This document shows, piece by piece, positions 1-7,459 of a stretch of 12,821 bases of DNA. The DNA is from Candidatus Treponema excrementipullorum. GTDB lineage: Bacteria > Spirochaetota > Spirochaetia > Treponematales > Treponemataceae. Each line of letters starts with the position of its first letter. Positions within the stretch are counted from its first letter, which is position 1. The stretch lies in NCBI GenBank assembly GCA_018883625.1, contig JAHLFV010000054.1, positions 1-12,821 on the forward strand. Reading direction: 5' to 3'. The notes beneath the pieces were generated by a model, which had not been told where the DNA came from, searched no databases, and was given only the letters and a program-made list of their open reading frames with translations. Position numbers and translations under genes: made by a program.

Positions 1-2
1 TA

Positions 3-437
3 TCAGAAAAATACCACCTGTGGAATTATAAAATGAAGAGTTGCAATTACCAAAGAAATAATAGCTACGATTTTTCGCTTATCAATAAAAACTATCTGTA
101 TGATTCTGTTCGTAGGCATATCAAGGGTATGTGCTGCCATGTAATAATCCAATAACATGGCAAAACCACCCACAAGCCCCATAAGAGCCGGAAACAAGTC
201 ACCTAAAATCAGCACATCATCTCCTACAACGGAAAATAATTTGACAAAACCCACCAATGCCCCCAACAAACCTAAAATCAGCGTGAACTTATCCTTTTCT
301 ATAAAAGAAAACACACCTTTTTCCTGTTCTTCCGACATTAAGTCTAAATCATCAAAGGAATCGTTATTTTTTTCATACAGAAGCACAAGACCTATAATGG
401 CATTCAACAAAACAGATAAAAAGTAAAACTGCAACAT
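3..437 (-). CDS. Four-helix integral membrane protein of unknown function
   Basis: The predicted protein has 144 residues and four hydrophobic segments (about residues 3-21, 52-71, 77-99 and 123-143). An acidic loop lies between the first two (about residues 24-41, rich in D and E) and a basic stretch precedes the last helix (DKRK, 119-122). I do not recognise a family, and no catalytic motif is visible. An ATG at 441-443 would add two residues, but the purine-rich GGGAAGG directly abuts it. The same element sits 6 bases before the ATG at 435-437, so I chose that start. The gene is third in a minus-strand cluster, 12 bases after the stop of the single-pass membrane protein, so it is probably co-transcribed. 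The TGA stop lies at 3-5, so the gene is complete. Being a membrane protein is well supported; its role is unknown. Confidence 0.75.
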   Translation of the reverse strand: MLQFYFLSVLLNAIIGLVLLYEKNNDSFDDLDLMSEEQEKGVFSFIEKDKFTLILGLLGALVGFVKLFSVVGDDVLILGDLFPALMGLVGGFAMLLDYYMAAHTLDMPTNRIIQIVFIDKRKIVAIISLVIATLHFIIPQVVFF

Positions 438-450
438 ACACATCCTTCCC
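438..450 (-). promoter_or_regulatory. Ribosome binding site deciding the start of the four-helix protein
   Basis: On the minus strand GGGAAGG (444-450) overlaps the TAG stop of the upstream gene. It lies 0 bases from one ATG (441-443) and 6 bases from the next in-frame ATG (435-437). Usual Shine-Dalgarno spacing favours the second. The overlap with the upstream stop suggests translational coupling. Confidence 0.55.
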
Positions 451-1013
451 TATTTGTGCACAACTTCAGAACGCAATACACTGCTTTCTGGTTCTATTAT
501 TATTTCGCTTTCTACGTAAAGTATATCATAATCCGTCAAAGATGTCCGTAAAAAAGTTTCCTTTCCTGTGTAAAACGTAGAAGACTCTTCTTGATAATAC
601 AATTGTCCCTGACTGTCATAAAAACTGACTTTTGCGTATACAGGAAAAGAATCTCCCTGATATTTTTCGTTATCTTCAAATTTCACACTGACAAAAACTT
701 TATCTTCAAAAGAAAAAGCAGAAAGTGATACTTTAACACCGCTAATGGTATCATAACTTTCACCTTTGGTCAGAAGGCTGTTAAATAGAGTAAAAACAAA
801 CAGTCCCAAAACCGTCGCCAACAACAGACGGGAAGCCCGAGTTTGCACTAAAGACCTGAAAATTCCCTTTGGGGGCTGAGGACCTTCTCCTGCATAAAAC
901 TGTTTTACGGTAGGATCCGCATTTTTCAATCGTTCTCCCGGTTTTCCGTAGTGATATACCAGAACTTCTTCATCCTCACCGTAACCTTCAATGTCTCCTC
1001 CGGTTTTCTTCAT
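450..1013 (-). CDS. Single-pass membrane protein with cytosolic N-terminus and outer beta-rich domain
   Basis: This 187-residue protein has a hydrophilic, probably cytosolic N-terminal part (about 1-58), containing a tyrosine-rich and charged stretch (VLVYHYGKPGERLKNA, about 18-33). One hydrophobic segment follows (about 63-81). The C-terminal domain (about 90-185) alternates hydrophobic and polar residues in a pattern suggesting beta strands, and should lie outside the cytoplasmic membrane. There is no cleavable signal peptide or lipobox. The start is ATG at 1011-1013, with GGGGA about 4 bases upstream, 10 bases after the stop of the lipoprotein gene. Its position between a lipoprotein and a polytopic membrane protein suggests an envelope-associated role. 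I recognise no named family, so no function is assigned. Confidence 0.75.
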   Translation of the reverse strand: MKKTGGDIEGYGEDEEVLVYHYGKPGERLKNADPTVKQFYAGEGPQPPKGIFRSLVQTRASRLLLATVLGLFVFTLFNSLLTKGESYDTISGVKVSLSAFSFEDKVFVSVKFEDNEKYQGDSFPVYAKVSFYDSQGQLYYQEESSTFYTGKETFLRTSLTDYDILYVESEIIIEPESSVLRSEVVHK

Positions 1014-1023
1014 ATTTTCCCCG

Positions 1024-2265
1024 TTACTCTTTCAAAATTGAATCGATAAGTGAGTCTGTTCTCCACCAGGAAACAGTAACATTGTCCGTGTAAGCCAGTA
1101 ATACAGATATTATGCCTTCACTGGATAAAGAAAAGTTGTGATACAGCACATCTTTGTGATTTAACTCAAGGTGTCGATTCAGAATTCTTAAACCGTCCTT
1201 TTGTATCATCTGAATATGGTACCCTGTATCATCCGGTACAATAAAGAAAAACCAACCTGATTCCGTTACACCTAAAAACTCATAGGGCAAAGGATACACC
1301 ACACGGGTAAGACCGTCAGTATCTTCCTGCTGATATACGGGAATAGTCAACGGCTTTTCGTAATTTCCCGTATTAACATCCAAAGGAAACAGTAAACTTG
1401 ACGTATAGTCTATACCGGACTGTACATTGGAAGCTGTATCTACAGTACTGGTATAATAGTCTATTTTAACGTATAACTTGTCCTCAGTACGGGAAGGAAT
1501 AACTTTGTCTAACATGACAAACATTTCCATAGGTGTCTGCTCCGCTAAGGGATTGGGTAACTGAGAGGAATCAAAGGGAACAGAATGACGCAAATAACCG
1601 GTATCGTCATACCAATATACGATCATACCTGTGTTTGTTTGACATACAACCACCAGTTCATTATTCTGTGTAGTGTACAGAGAACGGATATAAGGGAAAG
1701 GCTCTCCTCCCGGTCCTCGTTGACCGATATAATCGATAAATTCTCCGTTATTAGAAAACCGTAACACCACCTGACTTAAAAGCAAACGATTTTCCGTATC
1801 CATTTCTTGCCGAGCTTCCGGCAACGTGTCCACCACATATATGTATTTGTGGGAATCAACTGTGATGGGACCTAGAGAATTAAAAGGATACGAGACAGCT
1901 TTTTTTGTTGAAGAAGCCACTTGGGCAAAATCATCCTCCGCAAATTCCGGAGTCGGATTTGTCCCTTCGTTATAGTATATGCTGATCAAATCTCCGTAAG
2001 AGCTCAACTCCAAAATCTTTTTTGATTCACCGTTAACTATATAAAAAAAACCGTCCTGCATAGTAATATATGTGTGCACATCAGAAGGTTGTGATAAACT
2101 GAAAAGGTTAACTTCATTCTCAAAATTACCGTATTCAAGAGCAAATAAACTATCCTGAGACAGAGACACAACTTCGTTTTTTTTATCACAGGAAACAAGA
2201 AAAAATCCCAATAATATAGCTAAAACTAATACGTAAAAACAATTTTTTTTAAAATCGATATACAT
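1024..2265 (-). CDS. Lipoprotein with NHL-like beta-propeller
   Basis: The 413-residue product begins with a type II signal peptide: K6-K7, a hydrophobic core at about 10-24 and lipobox LVSC with Cys26, so it is probably lipid-anchored in the envelope. The mature part has recurring NHL/propeller-style blades, such as TVDSHKYIYVVDT (about 136-148) and then RFSNNGEFIDYIGQRGPGG, where an aspartate-led strand is followed by a 'G-x-F-x-x-x-I-G' turn. A further motif, MQDGFFYIVNGESKKILELSSYGD (two parts, 69-80 and 81-92), looks like a spirochaetal lipoprotein family that I tentatively remember as LIC_12708-like; I could not verify this. Propellers of this type usually bind proteins or ligands, and no enzyme activity is evident. 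The ATG at 2263-2265 has no Shine-Dalgarno sequence but a promoter ends 6 bases before it. It leads the three-gene minus-strand cluster. Confidence 0.82.
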   Translation of the reverse strand: MYIDFKKNCFYVLVLAILLGFFLVSCDKKNEVVSLSQDSLFALEYGNFENEVNLFSLSQPSDVHTYITMQDGFFYIVNGESKKILELSSYGDLISIYYNEGTNPTPEFAEDDFAQVASSTKKAVSYPFNSLGPITVDSHKYIYVVDTLPEARQEMDTENRLLLSQVVLRFSNNGEFIDYIGQRGPGGEPFPYIRSLYTTQNNELVVVCQTNTGMIVYWYDDTGYLRHSVPFDSSQLPNPLAEQTPMEMFVMLDKVIPSRTEDKLYVKIDYYTSTVDTASNVQSGIDYTSSLLFPLDVNTGNYEKPLTIPVYQQEDTDGLTRVVYPLPYEFLGVTESGWFFFIVPDDTGYHIQMIQKDGLRILNRHLELNHKDVLYHNFSLSSEGIISVLLAYTDNVTVSWWRTDSLIDSILKE

Positions 2266-2300
2266 ATTGTCAGCATAAAGAGGTTATTTTTTCTTGTCAA
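2266..2300 (-). promoter_or_regulatory. Sigma70-type promoter for the lipoprotein cluster, possibly leaderless
   Basis: On the minus strand a perfect -35 box TTGACA (2295-2300) is followed by a 17-base spacer and -10 box TATGCT (2272-2277, four of six consensus bases). Six bases (GACAAT) then separate the -10 from the ATG at 2265. Transcription would be expected to start at or within a base or two of the ATG. No Shine-Dalgarno sequence is present between the -10 and the ATG, which fits a leaderless mRNA. This is inference from spacing and consensus match only. Confidence 0.6.
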
Positions 2301-2320
2301 GGGAAAATAAAAGGTAATAC

Positions 2321-2355
2321 TTGCCATTGTGTTTGATAAATAGTACATTGTATAT
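2321..2355 (+). promoter_or_regulatory. Candidate secA promoter, possibly leaderless
   Basis: A TTGCCA -35 box (2321-2326), a 17-base spacer and a TACATT -10 box (2344-2349, four of six) lie 6 bases before the secA ATG at 2356. The stretch just upstream of the ATG is T/A-rich with no Shine-Dalgarno sequence. An alternative is TTGTCA (2294-2299) with TAATAC (2315-2320), but its 15-base spacer is short and the resulting leader of about 29 bases would still lack a ribosome binding site. The first arrangement mirrors the divergent lipoprotein promoter. Confidence 0.45.
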
Positions 2356-5100
2356 ATGCTTGATTCTGTATTAACATTTATTTTTGGTTCAAAACGTGAA
2401 CGTGATGTAAAAGAGCTGTTACCTATAGTTGCTCAAATCAACGAAAAAGAAAGTTGGGCTCAATCCCTGGCTCCGGAAGACTTTCCGAAACAGACACAGA
2501 TTTTTAAAGAAAGATTATCAAAGGGTGAAACCTTAGAGGATATTTTGCCGGAAGCCTTTGCCTTGGCAAGGGAAGCTGCAAAGCGTGTTTTGGGGGAACG
2601 CCCTTACGACGTACAGCTAATGGGTTCAGTTGTGTTGAATTCCGGTCGTATCGTCGAAATGAAAACCGGTGAAGGAAAGACCCTTATGTCTGTTGCTGCA
2701 GCATACCTAAACAGTTTAACAGGCAAAGGCGTACACATTGTTACGGTTAACGACTACTTGGCAGAGCGAGATGCCGACTGGATGCGTCCTGTATACACTT
2801 ACTTGGGCGTTACCGTAGGCTCCATTATTTCCGGTATGGATAATGATGCCAGAAAAAAGGCATACAATTGCGATATTACTTACGGTACCAATAATGAATT
2901 GGGATTTGACTATCTTCGTGACAACATGCAAATAGATCCCAGCCAAAAAGTACAACGGGGTTTTGCTTTTTGTGTAGTTGACGAAATCGACTCTATCTTG
3001 ATAGATGAAGCCCGTACGCCTTTGATCATTTCCGGCATTGGAGAAGATGATACTTTCAAGTTCCACGAAGTAGATAAATACGTAGGCCAACTGAAAGAAG
3101 CTGAGAAAAATCCTGAAACAGGTGATTATCCCGATGAAGCACAGGGTGAAACCATCGTAGGTGACTACAAAATCGACGAAAAATCCCGCCGTATTTCTTT
3201 TACCGACCAGGGAATGCTCAAAATAGAAGAAATTCTTCAAAAGCACAACCTCATTACCGGCAGTCTCTTTGACGAAGAAAACTTTGAATATATCCACTAC
3301 TTTACTCAGGCTGTCCGGGCTCACGTTTTGTACAAACAGGATGTAGACTACGTTGTAAAAGACGGACAAGTACAAATCGTTGACGAATTTACCGGACGTA
3401 TTTTGGAAGGTCGCCGTTACGGAGACGGATTGCATCAAGCTATTGAGGCAAAAGAACATATCCGTATCGCCAAGAAAAACAGAACGTTGGCTACCATCAC
3501 TTTCCAAAACTTCTTCCGTATGTACGAAAAACTTTCCGGTATGACCGGTACGGCAGAAACAGAAGAAGTGGAATTCGATAAAATTTACGGTTTGCAAGTT
3601 GTTGTTATTCCTACAAACAAACCTGTTGCCCGTGTTGATGAAGACGATGAAGTATATCTTAACGAGCACGACAAATGGGAGGCTATCTGTAAAGAGATTG
3701 CAGAGTGTCATCAAAAAGGGCAGCCTATTTTGGTGGGTACCGTCTCTATCGAAAAATCAGAACACTTGTCTGCTTTGCTTACAAAAAAAGGTATTCGCCA
3801 CGAAGTCTTGAATGCCAAAAATCACGCTCGGGAAGCATTGATTATCGCAGAAGCCGGTGCAGAAGGGGCCGTTACCATTGCCACAAACATGGCAGGACGT
3901 GGTACCGATATCAAGTTGGGAGGCAATCCCGAATTCAGAGCCAGAAAGCGGGCCGGAACCACCGCCACCGAGGAACAGTTTAACGCAGCTTTGGAAATCG
4001 AAAAAGAAAAGTGGTTAAAAGACTACGAAAAGGTAAAGAATTTAGGCGGACTATACGTTATTGGTACGGAACGTCACGAAAGTCGCCGTATCGACAATCA
4101 GTTACGAGGACGATCAGGACGTCAGGGAGATCCGGGACGGAGTAAGTTTTTTATTTCCATGGACGATGATTTGATGCGTCTTTTCGGTGGTGAAAAGATG
4201 AAGAGTCTTATGTCAAAAATCGGTATGCAGCCGGGAGAACCCATTTACCATCCTTGGCTCAACAAAGGAATTGAAAAAGCCCAGAAAAAAGTAGAAGAGA
4301 GAAACTTTGAAATACGAAAACACCTCTTGGAGTACGATGACGTTCTCAACGAACAAAGAAAGTTTATCTACGAACAGAGGGATCAGATTCTTTTGGATGA
4401 CCACTTAGCAGACAGGGTTTTCTCTTCTGCCTTGGATATTGTTGACGATCTTCTTGAAAACTATGAAACAGCCGGAAAAAAACAGCAGGAAGCAGCAACC
4501 AATGAGTTGGTAAATCAGCTAAAACAAACCTTTGGCCTTACTGTAGAACCGGAACAATTACAGCAAAACAGAGGCAAAGAAAGAGATTTTATAGAGAATT
4601 TGCTTCGGTCAGATTTGCAGGAAAAAGAGCTTTTAGCCGGAAGTGCCAATTTGAATATGTTTATTCGGTATCAGTATGTGCAGTTTATCGACAGGAAATG
4701 GTTGGATCATTTGGAAGAATTGGAAGGTTTGCGTGAAGCTGTGTATCTTCGCTCCTACGGTTCAAAAAATCCTCTCACAGAATATAAGATTGACGGATTT
4801 AATATTTTCTATGACATGATTGCCTCCATAAAGACAGAAATTGCTTCCCGTGTATTCCGGGTTAAAGTACAAAAAGAGGCTCCCAGACAGGGTCCACAAG
4901 TCCGACAGATGAACACCCAACACAGTGCCGTAGAGGCCTTTAACGGAGCAACTGCCCGGCAGGCTGCCAACAGCAGTCCCATGGCCCAACAACGTCAGGG
5001 AGACAGCGTAACTGTTGTCCGTTCCACCCCAAAGGTGGGACGTAACGACCCCTGCCCTTGCGGTTCCGGTAAAAAATACAAACAGTGTTGTGGCAGATAA
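2356..5100 (+). CDS. secA: Preprotein translocase ATPase SecA
   Basis: SecA is the cytoplasmic motor that uses ATP to push unfolded preproteins through the SecYEG channel. This copy has 914 residues, normal for bacterial SecA. Visible motifs in order: Walker A MKTGEGKT (102-109), the preprotein cross-linking region after the Walker B segment VVDEIDSILIDEARTP (207-222), the second nucleotide-binding fold with TNMAGRGTD (510-518) and arginine-finger region QLRGRSGRQGD (582-592), and helical scaffold and wing regions through about 840. A variable linker follows, then a C-terminal zinc-binding tail CPCGSGKKYKQCC with Cys900, 902, 911 and 912. The N-terminus MLDSVLTFIFGSKRERDVK aligns by eye with typical SecA starts, supporting the ATG at 2356 although it lacks a Shine-Dalgarno sequence. 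It is followed 6 bases later by folC. No key residue appears missing. Confidence 0.98.
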   Translation: MLDSVLTFIFGSKRERDVKELLPIVAQINEKESWAQSLAPEDFPKQTQIFKERLSKGETLEDILPEAFALAREAAKRVLGERPYDVQLMGSVVLNSGRIVEMKTGEGKTLMSVAAAYLNSLTGKGVHIVTVNDYLAERDADWMRPVYTYLGVTVGSIISGMDNDARKKAYNCDITYGTNNELGFDYLRDNMQIDPSQKVQRGFAFCVVDEIDSILIDEARTPLIISGIGEDDTFKFHEVDKYVGQLKEAEKNPETGDYPDEAQGETIVGDYKIDEKSRRISFTDQGMLKIEEILQKHNLITGSLFDEENFEYIHYFTQAVRAHVLYKQDVDYVVKDGQVQIVDEFTGRILEGRRYGDGLHQAIEAKEHIRIAKKNRTLATITFQNFFRMYEKLSGMTGTAETEEVEFDKIYGLQVVVIPTNKPVARVDEDDEVYLNEHDKWEAICKEIAECHQKGQPILVGTVSIEKSEHLSALLTKKGIRHEVLNAKNHAREALIIAEAGAEGAVTIATNMAGRGTDIKLGGNPEFRARKRAGTTATEEQFNAALEIEKEKWLKDYEKVKNLGGLYVIGTERHESRRIDNQLRGRSGRQGDPGRSKFFISMDDDLMRLFGGEKMKSLMSKIGMQPGEPIYHPWLNKGIEKAQKKVEERNFEIRKHLLEYDDVLNEQRKFIYEQRDQILLDDHLADRVFSSALDIVDDLLENYETAGKKQQEAATNELVNQLKQTFGLTVEPEQLQQNRGKERDFIENLLRSDLQEKELLAGSANLNMFIRYQYVQFIDRKWLDHLEELEGLREAVYLRSYGSKNPLTEYKIDGFNIFYDMIASIKTEIASRVFRVKVQKEAPRQGPQVRQMNTQHSAVEAFNGATARQAANSSPMAQQRQGDSVTVVRSTPKVGRNDPCPCGSGKKYKQCCGR

Positions 5101-5106
5101 ACTTTT

Positions 5107-6420
5107 ATGGAAGATTACTCTTTGGAGTCACTCCAAAAATGGTTGAACTCTTTTTTAAACTTTGAACGCCTGCCCAAGAAAAATATGTTTTGGTTGGATA
5201 CTATGGAATACCTGTGCAAGGTATTCCATGAACCCCAGAACAGTTTTTCCTCCGTCCATGTGGCAGGCTCTAAAGGAAAAGGATCTGTCTCAAAAATGAT
5301 TGCTTCGATTTTACAGGAGGCATCTTTTGTGACAGGGCTTTACGCTTCGCCCCACATTGTAGATTTTTCCGAAAGAATAGGAACAGCCAGCGGTTCCTTA
5401 GAGAAAGGCGTATACGAAGCCGCTTTTCGGGAGTTGAAAAAAGGCATTGAAAACCTACCATCCCAAGATATAAATCAACGCCCTATCACTTGGTTTGAAT
5501 TGGTGACTCTTTTTTCTTTTTTGGCTTTTCGGCAAAAAAAAGTGGACTGGGGCGTTTTTGAAGTAGGATTGGGTGGTCGCCTTGACGCCACTAATGTTTT
5601 AGTACCTACAATTTCCGTTATTACCCCCATTGAATTGGAACATACGGAGTACCTAGGCGATACCTTAGAGAAAATTGCAGGTGAAAAAGCCGGAATTATC
5701 AAAAAACATGTCCCGGTGGTTGTTGCCGACGCAAAGCCTTCTGTCAGAGACGTATTTGCCGCCAAGGCAACGGAAACTGAAAGTCCCATTTATTTTTTAC
5801 AGGACTATGTGGAGCACTGCACCTTCCAATTTAATCAGGACTACACTATGTCTGTAGAGTTTGCACTCCCTCAGTTTAAACGTCCCATACACACGAAGTT
5901 ATCTCTTTTAGGAGAATTTCAGGCAAAAAACGCTGCCTTGGCGGCGCTGACGGTAAAGTTGCTGTTTCCTGATATGGATGAATCACTTATAGAAAGAGGT
6001 TTAGCTTCCAGTACATTGCCGGGACGGTTTGAGATTATTAGTACCGATCCCCTTATAGTTTTAGACGGAGCCCATACTATAAATAGTATCTCTGTCACTC
6101 TAAAAACCTTTTCTGCATTGTGCTCTCAAAAGCCTGCTGTACTTTTTGCCTGTGCTGCAGACAAAGACATGGAACACATTGCACCCTTGTTTAAAAATAT
6201 AGACAACATCACGTTGACAATTCCCGGAGCAGAAAAACAATCAGCCCCAGAGACATTGCAAAAGTCTTTTACTCAATCCGGATTGTCATATACTTTTGAG
6301 TCCGATTACGTGTACGCTATAAAGAGTTCCATTGAAAAGGCAAAAAAAACAAAAACCCCTTTGTTGATCACCGGATCCTTTTATCTTTTGGCAGAGACAA
6401 AAAAACTTTTGTCCGTATGA
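5107..6420 (+). CDS. folC: Folylpolyglutamate synthase / dihydrofolate synthase (FolC), Mur ligase family
   Basis: FolC adds glutamates to folates with ATP, trapping them in the cell; some members also make dihydrofolate from dihydropteroate. The 437-residue length fits. Visible features are the P-loop HVAGSKGKGS (51-60), LYASPHIVDFSERI (about 77-90), GGRLDATN (156-163), the central ELEHTEYLGDTLEKIAGEKAG (176-196, two adjoining parts), and the C-terminal-domain aspartate motif LDGAHT (319-324). Two positions differ from the common forms I know: GSKGKGS instead of GTNGKGS, and DGAHT instead of DGAHN. Whether it is bifunctional or only a polyglutamylase cannot be read from the sequence. The gene begins 6 bases after secA with no clear Shine-Dalgarno sequence, so it probably depends on secA read-through or coupling. 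The TGA stop is immediately followed by an in-frame TAA. Confidence 0.93.
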   Translation: MEDYSLESLQKWLNSFLNFERLPKKNMFWLDTMEYLCKVFHEPQNSFSSVHVAGSKGKGSVSKMIASILQEASFVTGLYASPHIVDFSERIGTASGSLEKGVYEAAFRELKKGIENLPSQDINQRPITWFELVTLFSFLAFRQKKVDWGVFEVGLGGRLDATNVLVPTISVITPIELEHTEYLGDTLEKIAGEKAGIIKKHVPVVVADAKPSVRDVFAAKATETESPIYFLQDYVEHCTFQFNQDYTMSVEFALPQFKRPIHTKLSLLGEFQAKNAALAALTVKLLFPDMDESLIERGLASSTLPGRFEIISTDPLIVLDGAHTINSISVTLKTFSALCSQKPAVLFACAADKDMEHIAPLFKNIDNITLTIPGAEKQSAPETLQKSFTQSGLSYTFESDYVYAIKSSIEKAKKTKTPLLITGSFYLLAETKKLLSV

Positions 6421-6487
6421 TAACTGAGTTTCATAAGCTCTTTTTGGGAATCTGAGACTAAAAATGACTTATTGTATACTACTATAC
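6421..6487. other. Convergent intergenic gap with two weak inverted repeats
   Basis: This 67-base gap separates the ends of folC (plus) and the RluA-family gene (minus). AGTTTCA (6427-6433) can pair with TGAGACT (6453-6459), including one G-U pair, around a 19-base loop. GTATA (6474-6478) and TATAC (6483-6487) form a perfect 5-bp stem with a 4-base loop, directly abutting the minus-strand stop codon. Neither is GC-rich or followed by a clean T-run, so I do not call an intrinsic terminator on either strand. No other feature is seen. Confidence 0.35.
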
Positions 6488-7459
6488 TTACAAAGAACAA
6501 CTCAATTTCTGTAAAACACGGGAAGAAAGATCTATACGTTTTAAGCTGCCGTCCCTCAGAGGAAATTCTAAAGCCACGGCATAAAAAAGCATTTCAAAAT
6601 CACCACTTTCGACATACACTTTGTCACTGTCTTGGTTGATATGCCCTGTACCGATTGCCGTCTCACCCTCATCGTAGATTTTGCCGGTATTATCGGTTTT
6701 GGCTAAAGCTATAGGATTGTATAATACATCTCCCCGAACAGGATATCCGACCCAAGCTAAATGACAGCGAACCTGATGTCGATATCCTCTGTATATCCGA
6801 GCCTTAAAAATCGCAGTGTCAAAATGAGAACTGATTGCTTCATCGTCTTTATGTGCAACATCAGAAATCTTAGCGTGAGATTTAGCAGTTTTCATACTTT
6901 GCAAACTGTCATCCATCACGGGGATACACTCTGTAATATACAACACATCTCCCTTTTTCATTTCGGCATACTTGCCCGATCCAGATGTTACAGGTCGTAC
7001 CGCCTTTCTTCCCGGACCGTAAGGACGGAAGAAACTTTTCAAAATCATCGGTTTTGAAACAGGGATGTTTAAAAACCCGTTTTCTTCTCTTTCAAACAGA
7101 GCTCCTTCAGAACAGGGCGGAAATCCTACCATAAGCTCACTGTATCGGGGAATATAATCACAGACAGCTATGTATTCTTTGAAAAAAACTGATTTTTTTT
7201 GACAAACATCCATGTAATCGTAAAAATCCTGATTTTTTGCACACAGTAAAAGTCCTTCTGTCTCTTTGTCTATGCGGTGGATTAAGCCTCCTTCCACGGG
7301 ATTTTTTCCTTGGACATTGCCGACTTCCGGATAAGAAGTCACAATCCGGGATAAGGCTGAATCTCCGTCACTTTTAGACAAAGGAGCACTGTGGATTCCC
7401 CGAGGTTTGTAAACTACAAGATAATCAGCAGAATCTTCAACAATGCTTAAAGGGTACAT
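6488..7459 (-). CDS. Second, divergent RluA-family RNA pseudouridine synthase
   Basis: RluA-family enzymes convert uridine to pseudouridine in rRNA or tRNA. This 323-residue protein has the family core: KPRGIHSAP (18-26), the catalytic motif HRIDKETEGLLL (61-72) with predicted catalytic Asp64, and the later RNA-binding/fold motif YRGYRHQVRCHLAWVGYPVRGDVLYN. It lacks an N-terminal S4 domain. The catalytic loop reads HRIDKETEG rather than the common HRLDKDTSG, and the middle carries an extra segment (about 140-215, including FFRPYGPGRKAVRPV and an acidic/lysine-rich stretch) not seen in the neighbouring RluD-type protein. Its RNA target cannot be predicted. The ATG at 7457-7459 has GGAAAG about 9 bases upstream inside the rluD reading frame, and the two genes overlap by 13 bases. 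It is the last gene of the minus-strand operon. Confidence 0.87.
   Translation of the reverse strand: MYPLSIVEDSADYLVVYKPRGIHSAPLSKSDGDSALSRIVTSYPEVGNVQGKNPVEGGLIHRIDKETEGLLLCAKNQDFYDYMDVCQKKSVFFKEYIAVCDYIPRYSELMVGFPPCSEGALFEREENGFLNIPVSKPMILKSFFRPYGPGRKAVRPVTSGSGKYAEMKKGDVLYITECIPVMDDSLQSMKTAKSHAKISDVAHKDDEAISSHFDTAIFKARIYRGYRHQVRCHLAWVGYPVRGDVLYNPIALAKTDNTGKIYDEGETAIGTGHINQDSDKVYVESGDFEMLFYAVALEFPLRDGSLKRIDLSSRVLQKLSCSL

Noticed and set aside
2716..3714. A 332-codon open frame on the minus strand inside secA
   Set aside because: It lies wholly antisense to unmistakable SecA motifs, has no ribosome site or promoter and its translation shows no family resemblance; it is a by-product of secA codon use.
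6421..6487. Possible bidirectional terminator between folC and the RluA-family gene
   Set aside because: The two inverted repeats are AT-rich or have a 19-base loop, and no T-run follows directly on either strand. They are recorded only as weak structure.
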